64,000 nucleotides of DNA. Source: Mycolicibacterium sediminis (GTDB lineage: Bacteria; Actinomycetota; Actinomycetes; Mycobacteriales; Mycobacteriaceae). Below are positions 8,324 through 20,941 of this stretch, piece by piece. The stretch's first letter is position 1, and every line of letters starts with the position of its first letter. The notes under the pieces are model-generated. The model was not told the origin of the DNA, searched no databases, and saw only the letters and a program-made list of their open reading frames with translations. The translations under genes were made by a program, and so were the position numbers. The stretch is from positions 620,001 through 684,000 of the forward strand of contig NZ_AP022588.1 of assembly GCF_010731735.1 (NCBI RefSeq), in the 5' to 3' direction.

Positions 8324-9106
8324 ATGGTTTTCGACGCCACGGGCAACCCCCAGGCCATCCTGCTGCTGGGCGGAACGTCCGAGATCGCCCTCGCCATCGC
8401 GGACCGCTACCTGCGCAATTCGTCTGCGCGCGTGGTGCTGGCCGACCTGCCGAACCATCCCCGCCGTGACGAGGCCATCGCGGCGATGACGGCCGCGGGC
8501 GCCAAGTCGGTCGAGTGGATCGACTTCGACGGTGTCGACACCGCGAGCCACCCCGGAGTCGTCGACGAGGCATGGCGCCAAGGCGACATAGACGTCGCCG
8601 TCGTGGCGTTCGGCCTGCTCGGCGACGCCGAGGAACTGTGGCAGGACCAGCGCAAGGCCGTGCAGATCGCCGGGATCAACTACACCGCAGCGGTATCCGT
8701 CGGCGTTCTGCTCGGCGAGAAGATGCGCGCCCAGGGTTCCGGCCAGATCATCGCGATGAGTTCGGCAGCGGGCGAACGGGTCCGCCGCTCCAACTTCGTC
8801 TACGGTTCGACCAAGGCGGGTCTCGACGGCTTCTACCTCGGTCTTGGAGAGGCGTTGCGCGAGTTCGGTGTTCGTGTCCTCGTGATCCGGCCTGGCCAGG
8901 TCCGGACGTCGACGACGATCGCGCACTGGGAGGCCACCGGCGCGAAGGAGGCGCCGTTCACGGTCGACAAGGAGTACGTCGCCGACCTCGCCGTCACGTC
9001 GGCGGCCAAGGGCAAGGAACTGGTGTGGGCTCCCGGCGCATTCCGGTACGTGATGATGGTGCTGCGCCACGTCCCGCGGCCCATCTTCCGGAAGCTGCCG
9101 ATCTGA
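8324..9106 (+). CDS. dprE2: Decaprenylphosphoryl-2-keto-beta-D-erythro-pentose reductase DprE2
   Basis: A 260-residue short-chain dehydrogenase/reductase that reduces the keto intermediate made by DprE1 to decaprenyl-phosphoryl-arabinose, using NADH. The nucleotide site is [14 protein letters not shown] (residues 13-26), and the catalytic residues are the Ser of IAMSSAAGE and the Tyr and Lys of FVYGSTKAG. It starts on the base after the dprE1 stop and ends 35 bp before aftA. Length and order match Rv3791. Confidence 0.97.
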   Translation: MVFDATGNPQAILLLGGTSEIALAIADRYLRNSSARVVLADLPNHPRRDEAIAAMTAAGAKSVEWIDFDGVDTASHPGVVDEAWRQGDIDVAVVAFGLLGDAEELWQDQRKAVQIAGINYTAAVSVGVLLGEKMRAQGSGQIIAMSSAAGERVRRSNFVYGSTKAGLDGFYLGLGEALREFGVRVLVIRPGQVRTSTTIAHWEATGAKEAPFTVDKEYVADLAVTSAAKGKELVWAPGAFRYVMMVLRHVPRPIFRKLPI

Positions 9107-9141
9107 CGTCCCTCGACCACTCCACGCGAGCGAGAACCGAG

Positions 9142-11016
9142 GTGAGCCAACCGCGGATGGGGATGGTAAAGACGGCGGGCCGGTCCGCGGCGGCGATGGC
9201 CGGTGCCGGAGCGATCGCGGTGGTGGTGGCGGTCGTCGGCCTCGTCGCCATCTCCCGCGTCGAGTGGCCGGCCTTCAACTCGAGCAACCAGCTGCACGCG
9301 CTGACCACCGTCGGCCAATTCGGTGCGCTCGCCGGCATCTTCGCCGCGGGCTGGCTGTGGCGCCGCGGGCGGCGGTGGCTCGCACGCGTCGCGGGCGCGT
9401 TCTTCCTGTCGACGTTCACCGTGGTGACGCTTGCGATGCCGCTGGGCGCGACGAAGCTCTACCTCTTCGGCGTCTCGGTCGACCAGCAGTTCCGCACGGA
9501 GTACCTGACCCGGCTCGCCGATTCCGCGGTGCCGCGCGACATGACCTACATCGGGCTGCCGCCGTACTACCCGCCGGGCTGGTTCTGGCTCGGTGGCCGC
9601 ATGGCCGACCTCTCGGGCATGCCCGCGTGGGAGGCGTTCAAGCCGTGGTCGGTCATCTCGATCGCCGTGGCCGTCGCCGTCGCGCTGGCGCTGTGGTCGG
9701 CGATGGTCCGCTTCGAGCACGCGTTGATCGTCGCCACAGCGACTGCCGCGACGACGCTGGCCTACGCGTCGACCGAACCGTACGCGGCGATCATCACCGT
9801 CCTGCTCCCGCCGATCTTCGTACTGGCGTGGTCGGGGCTGCGCGGACGGACCCGATCCGGCGGGTGGGCCGCGGTCGTCGGGGTCGGACTGTTCCTCGGG
9901 CTGGCCGCGCTGTTCTACACGCTGCTGCTGGCGTACGCCGCGTTCACGCTGGTGCTCATGGCGGTTCTGCTCGCGGTGGCGCGTAGGCACTGGGACCCGC
10001 TGGTCCGGCTCGCGGTGATCGCCGTCCTCTCCGGTGCCATCGCCCTGATCGGCTGGGGCCCGTATCTGCTCGCCGCCGCCCGCGGGGCACCCGCCGACAG
10101 CGGCACCGCTCAGCACTACCTGCCCGCCGACGGAGCCCAGCTCACCTTCCCGATGCTGTCCTTCACGCTGCTGGGCGCGCTGTGCCTGCTCGGCACGCTG
10201 TGGCTGGTCGTCTACGCCCGCAGTTCGACACGGGCGGGCGCCCTCGCCATCGCGGTGCTGGCCGTCTACGGGTGGTCACTGCTGTCGATGGTCGCCACGC
10301 TCGCCGGCACCACCCTGCTGTCCTTCCGCCTGCAGCCGACCCTGTCGGTGCTGTTGACGGCGGCCGGGGTGTTCGGCTTCCTGCACGCCACCCATGCGAT
10401 GGTGGCGCGCTACCAACCCGCCACCGGCCGACGGGTGGTCGCCGGCGCGACGGTGCTCGGCGCCATCGGCGCGATGACCTTCAGCCAGGACATCCCCGAC
10501 GTGCTGCGCACCGACATCGCCGTCGCGTACACCGACACCGACGGGTCCGGTCAGCGCGCCGACCGCAGGCCGCCCGGCGCCGAGCATTACTACGCCGACG
10601 TCGACGCCCGGATCACCGCGGCGACCGGCCGGCCGCGCAACGAGACGGTCGTCATGACCGCCGACTTCGGGTTCCTGGCCTTCTACCCCTACTACGGCTT
10701 CCAGGGCCTCACCTCGCACTACGCCAATCCGCTCGCGCAGTTCGACGAGAGGTCGGCCGTCATCGAGGACTGGGCCACGCTGACCCGTCCCGACGAGCTG
10801 ATCGCCTCCCTGGACGGGATGCCGTGGCAGCCGCCGACGGTGTTCCTGATGCGGCACGGCGCCAACGACACGTACACGTTGCGGCTCGCGAGCGACGTCT
10901 ACCCCAACCAGCCCAACGTGCGCCGCTACCAGGTGACCCTCGAAGCCGCGCTCTTCGACGACCCCCGCTGGGACACCACCGACGTCGGGCCGTTCGTGTT
11001 GGCCATCCGCAAGTGA
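9142..11016 (+). CDS. aftA: Galactan 5-O-arabinofuranosyltransferase AftA
   Basis: A 624-residue GT-C enzyme with about ten or more membrane segments in the N-terminal two thirds and an external C-terminal domain. AftA adds the first arabinofuranose residues from decaprenyl-phosphoryl-arabinose to galactan, priming arabinan synthesis. The loop [20 protein letters not shown] follows the third predicted helix and is typical of the family. GTG at 9142 ([13 protein letters not shown]) is chosen; ATG at 9157 is an alternative. The end overlaps embC (GTGA), indicating coupling to the Emb genes. Confidence 0.95.
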   Translation: MSQPRMGMVKTAGRSAAAMAGAGAIAVVVAVVGLVAISRVEWPAFNSSNQLHALTTVGQFGALAGIFAAGWLWRRGRRWLARVAGAFFLSTFTVVTLAMPLGATKLYLFGVSVDQQFRTEYLTRLADSAVPRDMTYIGLPPYYPPGWFWLGGRMADLSGMPAWEAFKPWSVISIAVAVAVALALWSAMVRFEHALIVATATAATTLAYASTEPYAAIITVLLPPIFVLAWSGLRGRTRSGGWAAVVGVGLFLGLAALFYTLLLAYAAFTLVLMAVLLAVARRHWDPLVRLAVIAVLSGAIALIGWGPYLLAAARGAPADSGTAQHYLPADGAQLTFPMLSFTLLGALCLLGTLWLVVYARSSTRAGALAIAVLAVYGWSLLSMVATLAGTTLLSFRLQPTLSVLLTAAGVFGFLHATHAMVARYQPATGRRVVAGATVLGAIGAMTFSQDIPDVLRTDIAVAYTDTDGSGQRADRRPPGAEHYYADVDARITAATGRPRNETVVMTADFGFLAFYPYYGFQGLTSHYANPLAQFDERSAVIEDWATLTRPDELIASLDGMPWQPPTVFLMRHGANDTYTLRLASDVYPNQPNVRRYQVTLEAALFDDPRWDTTDVGPFVLAIRK

Positions 11017-14000
11017 CCAGCGAGGCGACCCCACCGGGGACCGCACTAACATCAAGCGCCGTGAGCCGAGAGGGATCCGCGGGGCTGTCGAGCCACCGCA
11101 CCGCGCGACTCATCGCCATCGTCTCCGGCCTCCTCGGCGTGCTGCTGGCCGTGGCCACCCCGCTGCTCCCCGTCACGCAGACCACCGCCGAACTGAATTG
11201 GCCGCAGAACGGCGTCCTGACCAGCGTCGACGCCCCCCTGATCGGCTACGTCCCCACCGGCATGGACGTCTCGATCCCGTGCAGCACTGCCGCGGGCCTC
11301 ACCGGATCGCGCACCGTCCTGCTGTCGACCGTCCCCAAACAGGCACCCAAGGCCATCGACCGCGGACTGCTGATCGAGCGCGTCGGCGACGACGTGCTGC
11401 TGATCGTCCGCAACACGCCCGTGGTCAGCGCGCCACTGCGCCAGGTGCTCGGCCCCGCCTGCGAACGCATCACGTTCACCGCGCACGCGGACAAGATCAC
11501 CGGCGAGTTCGTGGGCCTGACGCAGACACCCGACGACGGGGACGCGACCGCCGCCGCAGAACCGCTGCGCGGCGAACGCGGCGGGTACGACTTCCGGCCG
11601 CAGATCGTCGGCGTGTTCACCGACCTGGCGGGCCCGGCACCCGAGGGACTGCGCTTCACCGCCACCGTGGACTCCCGCTACAGCACCTCGCCCACGGTGC
11701 TCAAGACGCTCGCAATGGTCCTCGGCGTGGTGCTGACGGTGATCTCCCTCGGCGCGCTGCACCGCCTCGACGTCGCCGACGGCGTCCGGCACCGACGCAT
11801 CCTGCCGCCGCGGTGGTGGTCGCTGTCGCCGCTGGACGGTCTGGTCACCGTCGTCATGGTGTGGTGGCACTTCGTCGGCGCGAACACCGCCGACGACGGC
11901 TACATCCTCACCATGGCGCGCGTGTCCGAGAACGCGGGCTACATGGCCAACTACTACCGCTGGTTCGGTACCCCGGAGGCGCCGTTCGGCTGGTACTACG
12001 ACCTGCTGGCCGTGTGGGCGCACGTCAGCACCACCAGCGTGTGGATGCGACTGCCGACGCTGCTCATCGGCCTGGCCTGCTGGTGGGTGATCAGCCGGGA
12101 GGTGATCCCACGCCTGGGCCACGCGGTCAAGCACAGCCGGGTGGCGGCGTGGACCGCGGCGGGCATGTTCCTGGCGTTCTGGCTGCCGCTCAACAACGGC
12201 CTGCGCCCGGAGCCGATCATCGCGCTCGGCATTCTGCTCACCTGGTGCTCGGTGGAGCGCGGCGTCGCGACCAGCAGGCTGCTTCCCGTCGCGATCGCGC
12301 TCATCATCGGCGCGCTGACCCTGTTCTCCGGTCCGACCGGCATCGCCGCGGTGGGCGCCCTGCTCGTCGCGATCGGCCCGCTCAAGACCATCGTCGCCGC
12401 CCACACGTCGCGGTTCGGCCGTCTCGCGCTGCTGGCGCCGATCGCGGCGGCGGGCACCGTCACCATCTTCCTGATCTTCCGCGACCAGACCCTGGCCGCC
12501 GAACTGCAGGCCAGCAGCTTCAAGTCCTCCGTCGGGCCGAGCCTGGCCTGGTTCGACGAGCACATCCGCTACGAGCGGCTGTTCACCACCAGCCCGGACG
12601 GATCGGTGGCGCGCCGCTTCGCGGTGCTGACACTGCTGCTCGCGCTGGCGGTGTCGGTCGCGATGACGTTGCGCAAGGGACGGATTCCGGGCACCGCGCT
12701 CGGCCCGAGCCGGCGCATCATCGGCATCACGATCATCGCCTTCCTCGCCATGATGTTCACCCCCACCAAGTGGACGCACCACTTCGGGGTGTTCGCCGGA
12801 CTCGCCGGATCGCTGGGCGCCCTGGCCGCCGTCGCGGTGGCCTCCGCGGCGATGAAGTCCCGCCGCAACCGCACTGTCTTCACCGCGATCGTCCTGTTCG
12901 CCACGGCGCTGTCCTTCGCCACCGTGAACGGGTGGTGGTACGTGTCGAACTTCGGCGTGCCGTGGTCGAATGCCTTCCCCGCCTTTGGGTTCGGCTTCAC
13001 GACGCTGCTGCTCGGCCTGTCGGTGGTCGCGCTGCTGGTCGCCGCCTGGCTGCACTTCTCCGGACGGTCGGACACCCAACCGAGCAAGCCGCGGCGATGG
13101 TCGAGCGTGGCGCAGGCGCCATTCGCGGTCGTCGTGTGGCTCGTCGTGATGTTCGAGGTCGTCTCGCTCACCCTCGCCATGGTCGACCAGTACCCGGCCT
13201 GGTCGGTCGGGCGCTCCAACCTCGAGGCCCTCACCGGGAAGACGTGCGGCCTGGCCGACGACGTGCTCGTGGAACGCGACTCGAACGCGGGCCTGCTGCA
13301 GCCGGTGAGCGCGCCCGCGGGCATCGCCCTCGGCGCGGGAACCGCACAGGCGTTCGGCGCCAACGGGATTCCGTCCGACCTGTCCGCGGACCCCGTCACC
13401 GAACCCCAGGGCTCGGACAACTTCGCCGAGTCCGACGGCTCCGAGTCCACCGGGAGCGAACCCGGCACCGAGGGCGGCACGACGGCCGCGGCCGGCCTGA
13501 ACGGTTCCCGGGCGCAGCTGCCCTACGGCCTTGACCCGGCACGCGTCGCCGTGATGGGCAGTTGGCGCTCGGGCATCCAGCAGCCGGCCCGACTCCGGTC
13601 GGCCTGGTACCGGCTGCCACCGGCGGACCAGCGTGGGCCGCTGATCGTCATCGCCGCCGCCGGCCGCTTCGACCCCGGCGAGGTGACCATGCAGTGGGCC
13701 ACCGACGAGCAGGCCCAGCGCAACGAACCCGGCGGCGTCTTCACCTTCGCCGACGTGGGATCGGCTCCCGCGTGGCGCAACCTGCGCGCCCCGATGTCGG
13801 CCATCCCGTCCGACGCCACCCAGGTCCGCCTGACGGCGAGCGACGACGACCTGTCCCCCACGCACTGGATCGCCGTCACCACCCCGCGGATCCCGGAACT
13901 GCAGACGCTGCAGGAGGTGGTCGGCTCCAGCGACCCGGTGCTCCTCGATTGGCTGGTCGGACTGGCCTTCCCGTGCCAGCGCCCCTTCGGCCACCAGAAC

Positions 14001-14282
14001 GGCGTCACCGAGGTGCCCAGGTGGCGCATCCTGCCCGATCGCTTCGGCGCCGAGGCCAACTCTCCGGTGATGGACTACCTGGGCGGCGGACCGCTCGGCA
14101 TCACCGAGCTGCTGGTGCGCGCGAGCCCGGTGCCGACCTACCTGAAGGACGACTGGTTCCGCGACTGGGGCTCCCTGCAGCGGCTCGTGCCGTGGTACCC
14201 GGGAGCCGAGTCCGCCCGCATCGATCTGGGCACGGAGACGCGCAGCGGGCTGTGGAGTCCCGCACCGCTGCGGTTGTCTTGA
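11013..14282 (+). CDS. embC: Arabinosyltransferase EmbC (lipoarabinomannan arabinan)
   Basis: A 1089-residue GT-C arabinosyltransferase with about 13 helices in two membrane blocks, an N-terminal external domain (residues about 60-230) and a C-terminal carbohydrate-binding region. EmbC extends the arabinan of lipoarabinomannan. The acidic motif is [20 protein letters not shown], and [18 protein letters not shown] is the conserved periplasmic loop. EmbC rather than EmbA or EmbB is called from gene order and the [14 protein letters not shown] segment. The GTG at 11013 overlaps the aftA stop, and its N-terminus resembles Mtb EmbC. A second GTG at 11061 sits eight bases after a -10-like TAACAT and may start a shorter leaderless product of 1073 residues. 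Confidence 0.96.
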   Translation: MTSEATPPGTALTSSAVSREGSAGLSSHRTARLIAIVSGLLGVLLAVATPLLPVTQTTAELNWPQNGVLTSVDAPLIGYVPTGMDVSIPCSTAAGLTGSRTVLLSTVPKQAPKAIDRGLLIERVGDDVLLIVRNTPVVSAPLRQVLGPACERITFTAHADKITGEFVGLTQTPDDGDATAAAEPLRGERGGYDFRPQIVGVFTDLAGPAPEGLRFTATVDSRYSTSPTVLKTLAMVLGVVLTVISLGALHRLDVADGVRHRRILPPRWWSLSPLDGLVTVVMVWWHFVGANTADDGYILTMARVSENAGYMANYYRWFGTPEAPFGWYYDLLAVWAHVSTTSVWMRLPTLLIGLACWWVISREVIPRLGHAVKHSRVAAWTAAGMFLAFWLPLNNGLRPEPIIALGILLTWCSVERGVATSRLLPVAIALIIGALTLFSGPTGIAAVGALLVAIGPLKTIVAAHTSRFGRLALLAPIAAAGTVTIFLIFRDQTLAAELQASSFKSSVGPSLAWFDEHIRYERLFTTSPDGSVARRFAVLTLLLALAVSVAMTLRKGRIPGTALGPSRRIIGITIIAFLAMMFTPTKWTHHFGVFAGLAGSLGALAAVAVASAAMKSRRNRTVFTAIVLFATALSFATVNGWWYVSNFGVPWSNAFPAFGFGFTTLLLGLSVVALLVAAWLHFSGRSDTQPSKPRRWSSVAQAPFAVVVWLVVMFEVVSLTLAMVDQYPAWSVGRSNLEALTGKTCGLADDVLVERDSNAGLLQPVSAPAGIALGAGTAQAFGANGIPSDLSADPVTEPQGSDNFAESDGSESTGSEPGTEGGTTAAAGLNGSRAQLPYGLDPARVAVMGSWRSGIQQPARLRSAWYRLPPADQRGPLIVIAAAGRFDPGEVTMQWATDEQAQRNEPGGVFTFADVGSAPAWRNLRAPMSAIPSDATQVRLTASDDDLSPTHWIAVTTPRIPELQTLQEVVGSSDPVLLDWLVGLAFPCQRPFGHQNGVTEVPRWRILPDRFGAEANSPVMDYLGGGPLGITELLVRASPVPTYLKDDWFRDWGSLQRLVPWYPGAESARIDLGTETRSGLWSPAPLRLS
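11047..11052 (+). promoter_or_regulatory. Candidate internal -10 element within the embC 5' end
   Basis: TAACAT lies eight bases before an in-frame GTG at 11061. It could drive a leaderless embC transcript separate from the dprE1-aftA readthrough. Confidence 0.35.
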
Positions 14283-14324
14283 CGGCTCGCCGCATGGCGA
14301 CGCAGGGGACACGAGTCCGTCCCT

Positions 14325-14330
14325 TACCCT
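14325..14330 (+). promoter_or_regulatory. Candidate -10 element for embA
   Basis: TACCCT lies eight bases before the GTG at 14339. This spacing supports that GTG as a leaderless start of embA and suggests an internal embAB promoter. Confidence 0.4.
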
Positions 14331-14338
14331 TGAGCGTC

Positions 14339-17300
14339 GTGCCCGCCCGGACCGTAAGACTCGTCGCGATCATCGCGGGCATCGTCGGGCTTCTGCTCTG
14401 CGCACTCACCCCGCTGCTCCCCGTCCGCCAGACCACCGCGACCATCCTCTGGCCGCAAGGCCCCGGGCCGGACGGGCTCGTCACGGACGTCACCGCCCCG
14501 CTGGTGTCGGGCGCACCCCTGGCCCTGGACGTCTCGATCCCCTGCCGGGCCGTCGCGACGCTGCCCGCCGCGGGTGGCCTGGTGTTCTCCACCATCCCGC
14601 CTGCGGGCATCGACTCCGGGCGCAACGGCCTCTTCGTCCGTGCCACGTCCGACCTGGTGACCGTGGCGTTCCGCGACACCGTCGCCGCGGTGGCGCCCCG
14701 CCCGGCCGTCGAGTCGGGTGCGTGCAGCACCCTGCACGTCCGAGCCGACGTCGGCGGCGTCGGCGCGGAGTTCGTCGGCATCCCCGGAGCGTCGGGCACC
14801 GTGCCCATCGAGAAGAAGCCACAGGTGGCGGGCGTCTTCACCGACCTGGAGGTGGCGGCACAACCCGGGCTGAGCGCCCGCATCGACGTCGACACCAGGT
14901 TCATCTCGGTGCCGACCGCGCTGAAGACCATCCTGATGGTGCTGGGCGTCCTGGCCACGGTGACGTCGCTGATCGCGCTGGCGCTGCTGGACCGCACCGC
15001 CGGGCGGCGCGTGCCCCGGCCGTGGCGACGGTTCTGGCACGCCGGGGCGGCGACCTGGCTCATCGACGCCGTCGTCGTCGGCACCTTGGCGCTGTGGCAC
15101 GTCATCGGGGCGACGACCTCGGACGACGGGTACAACACCACCATCGCGCGCGTCGCGGGCGAGGCCGGCTACGTCACGAACTACTATCGCTACTTCGGCG
15201 CCGCCGAGGCGCCCTTCGACTGGTATCAGTCGGTGCTGGCTCACCTCGCGTCGATCAGCACCGCGGGTGTCTGGCTGCGGCTACCCGCCACATTGGCCGG
15301 CATCGCGACGTGGCTGCTGCTCTCCCGGTGCGTCCTGCCCCGGCTCGGCCGCAGGCTCAGCGGCAACCGGGTGGCCATGCTGACCGCGGGCGCGGTGTTC
15401 ATCGCCGCATGGCTGCCCTTCAACAACGGCCTGCGGCCGGAGCCCCTCATCGCGTTCGGCGTCGTCGCGGTGTGGGTGCTGATGGAGGTCGCGATCAGCA
15501 CCCGCCGGTCGTGGCCGACCGCGCTGGCGATCGTCGTTGCCGTGTTCTGCGTGACGATCGCCCCACAGGGCCTGATCGCCGCCGCGCCGCTGCTCGTCGG
15601 CGGGCGCCGCGTCGCCGGGACCGTCGCGGCCCGCCGTCCTGTCGACGGACTACTGGCCCAGCTGATCCCGCTGGCCGCCGCCGCGGGCCTGATCTTCGTC
15701 GTCGTCTTCCGCGACCAGACCCTGGCCACCGTCGCCGAGTCGGTCCGCATCAAGTACGCCGTCGGGCCGTCCATCCCCTGGTACCAGGAATTCCTGCGCT
15801 ACTACTTCCTCACCGTCGAGGACAGCGTGGACGGATCGCTGACCCGCCGGTTCGCGATCCTCATCCTGCTGCTGTGCCTGTTCGGGCTGCTCATGGTGCT
15901 GCTGCGCCGCAGCAACGTGCCCGGCACGATCAGCGGCCCCGTCTGGCGGCTGGCCGGCACCACGGCCATCGGCCTGCTGCTCCTGACGCTGACGCCCACC
16001 AAGTGGGCGGTGCAGTTCGGTGCGTTCGCCGGTCTGGCCGGCGCCCTGGGCGGCGTCACCGCGTTCGCATTCGCACGCGTCGGGCTGCACAGCCGACGCA
16101 ACCTCGCCCTCTACGTGACGGCGCTGCTGTTCGTCCTGGCCTGGTCGACCTCGGGACTCAACGGCTGGTTCTACGTCGGCAACTACGGCGTGCCGTGGTT
16201 CGACAAGCAGCCGGTCATCGCGGGGCAGCCCGTCACCACGCTGTTCCTGGTGCTGGCGATCGCGTGCGGCCTCCTCGCGGGCTGGCTGCACTTCCGGATG
16301 GACTACGCCGGGCACACCGAGGTCGCCGACACCGGGCGCAACCGGGCCCTGGCCTCCACCCCGCTGCTGGTGGTCGCCGTCATCATGGTGGTGCTCGAGG
16401 TCGGATCGATGGCCAAGGCCGCGGCCGGCCGCTACCCCGCGTACACCACCGCCAAGGCCAACGCCGACGCCATCCTGTCGGGCCTGTCGAGGGACAGCTG
16501 CGCCATGGCCGACGACGTGCTCGCCGAGCCGGACCCCAATGCCGGCCTGCTGCAACCCGTTCCGGGGCAGCGCTTCGGGCGCTACGGACCACTGGGCGGG
16601 GAGGATCCCGTCGGCTTCACGCCCAACGGCGTCAGCGACACCCTCGAGCCGCCGGAGCCCATCGCCGGCAACCCCGGCACCCCGGACTCCGACGGACCGG
16701 TCGACAAGCCCAACATCGGCGTCGGGTACGCCGCGGGCACCGGCGGCGGATTCGGGCCCGAGGGCGTCAACGGGTCCCGGATCTTCCTGCCATTCGGCCT
16801 CGATCCCGAGCGCACCCCGGTGATGGGCAGCTACGTCGAGCCCGGCGCCGACGGTGGTTCGGTCGCCGCCAAGGCAACCTCCGCCTGGTACCAGTTGCCA
16901 CCCCGCACGCCCGACCGTCCCATCGTCAGCGTCGCCGCCGTGGGCGCCATCTGGTACTACGAGGAAGACGGCTCGTTCAACTACGGGCAGTCCCTCAAGC
17001 TGCAGTGGGGCGAACTCCGCCCCGACGGCTCCTACCGGGCACTCAACGAGGTGCAGCCGATCGACGTCTTCAACCAGCGGGCGTGGCGCAACCTGAGGTT
17101 CCCGCTGACCACCGCTCCCCCAGAGGCCAACGTCGCCCGCATCGTCGCCGACGACCCGAACCTCTCGAGTGACCAGTGGTTCGGCTTCACGCCGCCGCGC
17201 GTCCCGGTCCTGGAGACCGCCCAGGACCTGCTGGGCCGGCAGTCGCCCATCCTGATGGACGTCGCCACCGCCGCGAACTTCCCCTGCCAGCGCCCGTTCG

Positions 17301-17605
17301 CCGAGCACCTCGGCGTCGCCGAACTGCCCGAGTACCGGATCATCCCGAACTTCAAGCAGATGGTCGTCTCGTCGAACCAGTGGCAGTCGGCTGCCGACGG
17401 CGGACCGTTCCTGTTCATCCAGGCACTGCTGCGGACGACGGCGATCCCGACCTATCTGCGCGACGACTGGTACCGCGACTGGGGCTCGATCGAGCGCTAC
17501 ATCCCGGTGGTCCCGCGCGACGACGCGCCGACCGCCGTCATCGAGGAGGGTTCGACGCGAGTGTTCGGTTGGAGCCGTCCGGGACCGATCAGGGCCCTCC
17601 CGTGA
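14339..17605 (+). CDS. embA: Arabinosyltransferase EmbA
   Basis: A 1088-residue GT-C enzyme that works with EmbB as a heterodimer to add alpha(1-3) branches of the terminal hexa-arabinofuranoside of arabinogalactan. The acidic motif is [20 protein letters not shown], and [17 protein letters not shown] replaces the HHFG seen in EmbC and EmbB, as is usual for EmbA. The [18 protein letters not shown]-terminus from GTG 14339 resembles the Mtb start; ATG at 14294 would add 15 residues. It lies 56 bp after embC, and its stop overlaps the embB GTG (GTGA). Confidence 0.96.
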   Translation: MPARTVRLVAIIAGIVGLLLCALTPLLPVRQTTATILWPQGPGPDGLVTDVTAPLVSGAPLALDVSIPCRAVATLPAAGGLVFSTIPPAGIDSGRNGLFVRATSDLVTVAFRDTVAAVAPRPAVESGACSTLHVRADVGGVGAEFVGIPGASGTVPIEKKPQVAGVFTDLEVAAQPGLSARIDVDTRFISVPTALKTILMVLGVLATVTSLIALALLDRTAGRRVPRPWRRFWHAGAATWLIDAVVVGTLALWHVIGATTSDDGYNTTIARVAGEAGYVTNYYRYFGAAEAPFDWYQSVLAHLASISTAGVWLRLPATLAGIATWLLLSRCVLPRLGRRLSGNRVAMLTAGAVFIAAWLPFNNGLRPEPLIAFGVVAVWVLMEVAISTRRSWPTALAIVVAVFCVTIAPQGLIAAAPLLVGGRRVAGTVAARRPVDGLLAQLIPLAAAAGLIFVVVFRDQTLATVAESVRIKYAVGPSIPWYQEFLRYYFLTVEDSVDGSLTRRFAILILLLCLFGLLMVLLRRSNVPGTISGPVWRLAGTTAIGLLLLTLTPTKWAVQFGAFAGLAGALGGVTAFAFARVGLHSRRNLALYVTALLFVLAWSTSGLNGWFYVGNYGVPWFDKQPVIAGQPVTTLFLVLAIACGLLAGWLHFRMDYAGHTEVADTGRNRALASTPLLVVAVIMVVLEVGSMAKAAAGRYPAYTTAKANADAILSGLSRDSCAMADDVLAEPDPNAGLLQPVPGQRFGRYGPLGGEDPVGFTPNGVSDTLEPPEPIAGNPGTPDSDGPVDKPNIGVGYAAGTGGGFGPEGVNGSRIFLPFGLDPERTPVMGSYVEPGADGGSVAAKATSAWYQLPPRTPDRPIVSVAAVGAIWYYEEDGSFNYGQSLKLQWGELRPDGSYRALNEVQPIDVFNQRAWRNLRFPLTTAPPEANVARIVADDPNLSSDQWFGFTPPRVPVLETAQDLLGRQSPILMDVATAANFPCQRPFAEHLGVAELPEYRIIPNFKQMVVSSNQWQSAADGGPFLFIQALLRTTAIPTYLRDDWYRDWGSIERYIPVVPRDDAPTAVIEEGSTRVFGWSRPGPIRALP

Positions 17606-20600
17606 GCACGACGGTGAAGGACCCGACGTCACCGGTGCGTGAGGACACCACGATCGCCAGGTGGGTGGCGACGATCGCCGGCCTCATCGGCTTCGTGATG
17701 GCCGTCGCCACGCCACTGCTGCCGGTCACCCAGACCACCGCGACGCTGAACTGGCCGCAGCAGGGGCAGTTCGGCAACGTGACGGCACCGCTGATCACGC
17801 TGTCGCCGGTGGACCTGACCGCGACCGTGCCGTGCGAGATCGTCCGGACGCTGCCCGCCAAGGGCGGCCTGATCCTCGGCACCGCACCTGCTCGGGGTCG
17901 CGACGCCGCGCTGAACGCGATGCTGGTCAACGTCACCCCCGCCGAGCCGGGAGCCGGCAGCGGCCGCGTCGACGTCATCGTGCGCAACGTCGTGGTGGCG
18001 AGCGTCGCCCGCGACCGCGTGGCGGGACCGCCCGGCGGCGCCCCCGGCTGCTCGAGCATCGACATCACCTCGACGCAGGACGGCACGTTCGCCGACTTCG
18101 TCGGTCTGACGAAGCCGGACGGATCACCCACCCGCAGCGGCTATGCCGACCCGAACCTGCGGCCCGCGATCGTCGGCGTGTTCACCGACCTGACCGGACC
18201 GGCGCCGCCCGGCCTGACGTTCTCGGCCACCATCGACACCCGGTTCACCTCGCATCCGACCGCGCTAAAGCTGACGGCGATGCTGCTGGCGATCGTGTCG
18301 ACCGTCATTGCGCTGCTGGCACTCTGGCGTCTGGACCGCGCCGACGGGCGGCGGATGCACCGGCTGATCCCGTCGCGCTGGCGGACGGCGAGCCCCGTGG
18401 ACGCCGTCGTCGTCGGCGGCTTCGCGCTCTGGTACGTGATCGGCGCGAACTCGTCGGACGACGGCTACATCCTCGGCATGGCGCGGGTCGCCGACCACGC
18501 CGGTTACATGTCGAACTACTTCCGCTGGTTCGGCAGCCCCGAGGACCCGTTCGGCTGGTACTACAACCTGCTGGCGTTGATGACCCGGGTGAGCGACGCG
18601 AGCCTCTTCATCCGCCTGCCCGACCTCATCTGCTCGCTGGTCTGCTGGCTGCTGCTGTCCCGGGAGGTGCTGCCCCGCCTCGGGCCGGCCGTTCTCACCA
18701 GCCGCGCCGCGATGTGGTCGGCGGGTCTGGTGCTCATCGCCGCGTGGATGCCGTTCAACAACGGCCTGCGCCCCGAGGGCCAGATCGCCACGGGCGCACT
18801 GATCACCTACGTCCTGATCGAGCGCGCGATCACCTCCGGCCGGCTCACCCCGGCGGCGCTCGCGATCACCACCGCCGCATTCACCCTGGGGATCCAGCCG
18901 ACCGGTCTCATCGCCGTGGCAGCGCTGGTCGCGGGCGGTCGTCCGATCCTGCGCATCGTGATGCGCAGGCGCCGGCTCGTCGGGACCTGGGCGCTGGTGC
19001 TGCCGCTGCTGGCCGCCGGGACGATCGTGCTCACCGTGGTGTTCGCCGACCAGACGCTCGCAACGGTGCTGGAGGCCACCAGGATTCGCACCGCCATCGG
19101 CCCGAGCCAGGAGTGGTACACCGAGAACCTGCGGTACTACTACCTGATCCTGCCCACGACCGACGGCGCGATCGAACGCCGCGTCGCCTTCCTGTTCACC
19201 GCGATGTGCCTGTTCCCGTCGCTGTTCCTGATGCTGCGACGCAAGCGAGTGCCGGGCGTGGCCCGCGGTCCCGCGTGGCGGCTGATGGGCGTCATCTTCG
19301 GGACCATCTTCTTCCTGATGTTCACGCCCACCAAGTGGATTCACCACTTCGGCCTGTTCGCCGCCGTCGGCGCGGCAATGGCGGCGCTGGCTACGGTGCT
19401 GGTGTCACCGGTCGTGCTGCGGTCGGCGCGCAACCGGATGACGTTCCTCTCGCTGGTCCTCTTCGTGCTGGCCCTGTGCTTCGCCTCGACCAACGGCTGG
19501 TGGTACGTCTCCAACTTCGGTGTGCCGTTCAACAATTCGGTCCCCAAGCTCGGCGGGGTCACCGTCAGCACGGTGTTCTTCGTACTGTTCGCCGTGGCGG
19601 CGGCCTGGGCGTTCTGGCTGCATCTGTCGAACCGCCAGGAGTCGCGCCTCGTCGACCGGCTCACCGCGGCCCCGATCCCGCTGGCCGCCGGTTTCATGGT
19701 CCTGGTGTCGATGGCGTCGATGATCGTCGGTGTCGTGCGGCAGTACCCGACGTACTCCAACGGCTGGGCCAACGTGCGCGCCTTCGTCGGTGGATGCGGG
19801 ATGGCCGACGACGTCCTGGTCGAACCCGACTCGAACGACGGGTTCCTGTCGGCGCTGCCCGGTGGCCCAGGTCAAACCCCCTGGGGACCCCTCGGCCCCC
19901 TCGGGGGCATCGGCGCGTCGGGCTTCTCGCCCAACGGCGTCCCGGACCGGATCATCGCCGAGGCGATCCGGCAGAACAATCCGCAGCCCGGCACCGACTA
20001 CGACTGGACCCGCCCGATCCGTCTCGCGCGGCCCGGGGTCAACGGTTCGACGGTGCCGCTGCCCTACGGCCTCGACCCGGCCCGGGTGCCGATCGCGGGA
20101 ACGTATTCGACTGCGGCACAACAGGTGAGCAAGTTGACGTCGGCGTGGTACGGACTGCCGGCGGCGGACGACGCGCACCCGCTCGTCGTCGTCACCGCCG
20201 CCGGCACGATCGCCGGTCGCAGCGTCACCGACGGCGTCGACTCCGGTCAGCTGGTCGAACTCGAGTACGCCACGGCCGGTCCGGACGGCGCCCCGGTGCC
20301 CGCGGGACGCGTGGCGCCCTACGACGTCGGGCCGACGCCCGCGTGGCGGAACCTGCGCTACCCGCGCGACCAGATCCCCGCCGACGCCGTCGCGGTGCGC
20401 GTGGTCGCCGAGGACCTCTCCCTGAGCCAGGGCGACTGGGTCGCCGTCACCCCGCCCCGCGTGCCCGAGGTGCGGTCGGTCCAGGAGTACGTCGGGTCCA
20501 CCCAGCCGGTGCTGATGGACTGGGCGGTCGGACTGGCATTCCCGTGCCAGCAGCCCATGCTGCACGCCAACGGCGTCACCGAGGTCCCGAAGTTCCGCAT

Positions 20601-20856
20601 CTCGCCGGACTTCAACGCCAAGCTGCAGAGCACCGACACGTGGCAGAACGGACTCGAAGGTGGCCTCCTCGGCATCACGGACGTCCTGCTGCGCGCCTCG
20701 GTGATGTCGACCTACCTGTCGCAGGACTGGGGTCAGGACTGGGGCTCGCTGCGCCGCTTCGACACCGTCGTCGACGCGACTCCCGCTCAGATCGACCTCG
20801 GAACCGCCACGCACAGCGGGCTGTACAGCCCCGGGAAGATCCGGATCAAGCCGTAG
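17602..20856 (+). CDS. embB: Arabinosyltransferase EmbB (ethambutol target)
   Basis: A 1084-residue GT-C enzyme, partner of EmbA and the main ethambutol target. The catalytic acidic pair is in [20 protein letters not shown] (residues 281-300). Met293 there corresponds to Mtb Met306, and its context matches the ethambutol-susceptible sequence. The NNGLRPEG and [15 protein letters not shown] regions, matching Mtb residues near 406 and 497, are also conserved. [18 protein letters not shown] is the periplasmic loop. The C-terminal carbohydrate-binding domain ends with [14 protein letters not shown]. Coupled to embA by a four-base overlap; a strong hairpin follows. Confidence 0.97.
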   Translation: MSTTVKDPTSPVREDTTIARWVATIAGLIGFVMAVATPLLPVTQTTATLNWPQQGQFGNVTAPLITLSPVDLTATVPCEIVRTLPAKGGLILGTAPARGRDAALNAMLVNVTPAEPGAGSGRVDVIVRNVVVASVARDRVAGPPGGAPGCSSIDITSTQDGTFADFVGLTKPDGSPTRSGYADPNLRPAIVGVFTDLTGPAPPGLTFSATIDTRFTSHPTALKLTAMLLAIVSTVIALLALWRLDRADGRRMHRLIPSRWRTASPVDAVVVGGFALWYVIGANSSDDGYILGMARVADHAGYMSNYFRWFGSPEDPFGWYYNLLALMTRVSDASLFIRLPDLICSLVCWLLLSREVLPRLGPAVLTSRAAMWSAGLVLIAAWMPFNNGLRPEGQIATGALITYVLIERAITSGRLTPAALAITTAAFTLGIQPTGLIAVAALVAGGRPILRIVMRRRRLVGTWALVLPLLAAGTIVLTVVFADQTLATVLEATRIRTAIGPSQEWYTENLRYYYLILPTTDGAIERRVAFLFTAMCLFPSLFLMLRRKRVPGVARGPAWRLMGVIFGTIFFLMFTPTKWIHHFGLFAAVGAAMAALATVLVSPVVLRSARNRMTFLSLVLFVLALCFASTNGWWYVSNFGVPFNNSVPKLGGVTVSTVFFVLFAVAAAWAFWLHLSNRQESRLVDRLTAAPIPLAAGFMVLVSMASMIVGVVRQYPTYSNGWANVRAFVGGCGMADDVLVEPDSNDGFLSALPGGPGQTPWGPLGPLGGIGASGFSPNGVPDRIIAEAIRQNNPQPGTDYDWTRPIRLARPGVNGSTVPLPYGLDPARVPIAGTYSTAAQQVSKLTSAWYGLPAADDAHPLVVVTAAGTIAGRSVTDGVDSGQLVELEYATAGPDGAPVPAGRVAPYDVGPTPAWRNLRYPRDQIPADAVAVRVVAEDLSLSQGDWVAVTPPRVPEVRSVQEYVGSTQPVLMDWAVGLAFPCQQPMLHANGVTEVPKFRISPDFNAKLQSTDTWQNGLEGGLLGITDVLLRASVMSTYLSQDWGQDWGSLRRFDTVVDATPAQIDLGTATHSGLYSPGKIRIKP

Positions 20857-20900
20857 GTGCGGCATTCCCGTCGTACCGCCCGCGAGATCTGCGTGGGCGT

Positions 20901-20937
20901 CGCTGCGGGCGTCTGACCACGACGCCCCGCGGCAGCG
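20901..20937. terminator. Hairpin between convergent embB and kinase gene
   Basis: GGGCGTC (20907-20913) pairs with GACGCCC (20921-20927) around a seven-base loop. The stem continues with CGCTGC (20901-20906) against GCAGCG (20932-20937), leaving a four-base bulge. It lies between the convergent ends of embB and the kinase gene and has no T-run. Confidence 0.5.
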
Positions 20938-20941
20938 AGGG

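Noticed and set aside
11052..14312. Open reading frame of over 1000 codons on the minus strand opposite embC
   Set aside because: It is antisense to a clearly conserved gene, has biased composition (Arg, Gly, Gln, His) typical of high-GC shadow frames and shows no domain or motif.
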